Source of the DNA: Acidobacteriota bacterium
Lineage (GTDB): Bacteria > Acidobacteriota > Vicinamibacteria > Vicinamibacterales > UBA8438
NCBI GenBank assembly: GCA_003533545.1
Contig: DQEK01000026.1
Coordinates: 1 to 6,771 of the forward strand
Direction: 5' to 3'
DNA: 6,771 nucleotides
Shown here: positions 5,855-6,771 of the stretch, one piece after another
How the letters are laid out: the number at the start of each line of letters is the position of its first letter
Position numbering within the stretch: the stretch's first letter is position 1
Program-made: the position numbers and the translations under genes
The notes under the pieces: model-generated
What the model saw: the letters and a program-made list of their open reading frames with translations, nothing else
The model's database searches: none
What the model was told of the DNA's origin: nothing

Positions 5855-6771
5855 CTATTTCCCATCGAAGATGTACTGCACGGTCGCCTGTAACCTGCCC
5901 GGGTCCGCTACGAAATCGCTGTACTGGGCAGGCACCGAGTACGAACTGACCGCCTGGTCCACTGACCGACCCGCCGCCTGCGCCGATTTTGCCTTCTCTA
6001 AAATGTCGTTATAAAAGCCACTATAGTTAGCGAAATCGTCCCAGACGCGGTGGACGATATCGTGCCCTGGGATGATGGTGTCGACGCCATCTACACCCTC
6101 GACGGCCTTCCGCAGCGTGGCCCCAAACTCGATGGCGCTGCCATTGGAATTTTCGACGTCAAGATACGGCAGCCCTCTTCGCGCGAACATGTCGCCGGTT
6201 TGCATGGTGCGAGCTTCCTTAAAGACAACGAAGATATCTCCATCGGTGTGCCCTCGCCCGAAATAGTACAGGTCGATCTGGTCTGACCCGGAGAACAGCG
6301 AGGTTCGATCGGAGAAGGTCGTTTCTGGCAGGTACTTCGCGTTCTCACCCCTAAACGCTTCACAATTGGTGATCGAGCCACCCTGATAGCCCGCGCCATC
6401 ATCACAGACCGGCTGCGACATGTGGGCGAGCGTGTTCTCGTGCGCGACAAAATTCACCGTGTCAGAAAACTCAACGTTGCTCCCGCTATGGTCCCAATGA
6501 GTATGAGTATTGATGATCGTCGAGATAGGTAAATCGGTGACCTCTCGGACGTGAGTCAAAATATCGGCCCCATAGCCACTAATTTTTGTATCAACGAGCA
6601 CAACACCGCTGTCGGTAACGAAGATGCCGGTGTTCCCCCCTCCCCCCATTCCCTGCACCGCGGGATCATTCGCGAGCATGTAGAGGTTATCGGCGATTTG
6701 GTGCAGCGCGAGATTCGCCCGGTCCTGGCGTGCTTCGTTGGCAGCCACCATCGCGAAAACCCCAGCCAGGG
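5855..6771 (-). CDS. Exported metallo-beta-lactamase-fold hydrolase (5' end beyond the window)
   Basis: MBL-fold metallohydrolase; 298 residues are counted here from the first in-window Met (6751). The zinc motif HTHWDH gives His83, His85, Asp87 and His88. His168 (GRGHTDGD), Asp187 (TGDMF) and His230 (PGHD) complete a two-metal site. Cys116 and Cys130 flank a loop and could form a disulfide, which would fit an oxidising compartment. Upstream of the Met the frame stays open to the edge, reading LAGVFA before MVAANEARQD. That looks like the tail of a signal peptide with cleavage near VAA, so the true start is probably outside the window. The family includes class B beta-lactamases, quinoprotein-linked hydrolases and lactonases. 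The substrate is unknown, and the Gly-rich GMGGGGNTG loop (34-42) precedes the first core strand. It leads a pair with the secreted protein 17 bp downstream. Confidence 0.85.
   Translation of the reverse strand, partial: LAGVFAMVAANEARQDRANLALHQIADNLYMLANDPAVQGMGGGGNTGIFVTDSGVVLVDTKISGYGADILTHVREVTDLPISTIINTHTHWDHSGSNVEFSDTVNFVAHENTLAHMSQPVCDDGAGYQGGSITNCEAFRGENAKYLPETTFSDRTSLFSGSDQIDLYYFGRGHTDGDIFVVFKEARTMQTGDMFARRGLPYLDVENSNGSAIEFGATLRKAVEGVDGVDTIIPGHDIVHRVWDDFANYSGFYNDILEKAKSAQAAGRSVDQAVSSYSVPAQYSDFVADPGRLQATVQYIFDGK
6635..6647 (-). repeat. Double homopolymer tract (G6-A-G6 on the coding strand)
   Basis: Two runs of six C on the plus strand (6635-6640 and 6642-6647), separated by one T, encode the Gly-rich loop of the MBL protein. 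Homopolymers of this length are prone to slippage in replication and to indel errors in sequencing. The frame is intact in this copy. Confidence 0.6.

Noticed and set aside
5855..6771. Beta-lactam resistance enzyme
   Set aside because: The zinc motif is common to the whole MBL superfamily and nothing visible singles out a lactamase.

Overview
All genes in this window lie on the minus strand, so transcription runs from the right edge to the left. Base composition is moderately GC-rich by eye. The gene families point to a free-living, catabolically versatile Gram-negative bacterium: SCP-x-like thiolase, SDR of the peroxisomal multifunctional-enzyme type, a bacterial HMG-CoA-synthase-like/DUF35 fusion, and secreted metallo-beta-lactamase-fold proteins. 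Uncultured Pseudomonadota or Acidobacteriota would fit, but nothing here fixes the taxon.

Layout in transcription order. (1) 6771-5855: exported MBL-fold metallohydrolase, cut by the window edge inside its signal peptide. (2) 5837-4821: secreted protein of unknown function, 17 bp behind it and probably co-transcribed. (3) 4743-3850: stand-alone SpoIIE/PP2C-type phosphatase, bounded by hairpins on both sides. (4) A 155-bp gap with three copies of a CGTACG-centred motif. (5) 3694-88: a tightly coupled metabolic trio. It consists of an SDR dehydrogenase, an HMG-CoA-synthase-like protein fused to a zinc-ribbon/OB-fold DUF35 module, and a thiolase. The first pair overlaps by GTGA and the second pair is 2 bp apart. 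(6) 33-1: a possible start of a further gene.

The trio reads as the end of a beta-oxidation-like route: the SDR would oxidise a 3-hydroxyacyl-CoA to the 3-ketoacyl-CoA, and the thiolase would cleave or form it. The middle protein is the most interesting object. It has the HMG-CoA synthase fold, but the nucleophilic Cys position is Gln and the general-base Glu position is Thr, so it is unlikely to make HMG-CoA. With DUF35 fused to it and a thiolase next door, the trio resembles a one-polypeptide version of the archaeal thiolase/HMGCS/DUF35 complex, or of the DUF35-dependent acyl-CoA-cleaving complexes of steroid side-chain degradation. The substrate cannot be read from sequence.

No RNA genes, insertion sequences, CRISPR arrays or phage genes were seen.
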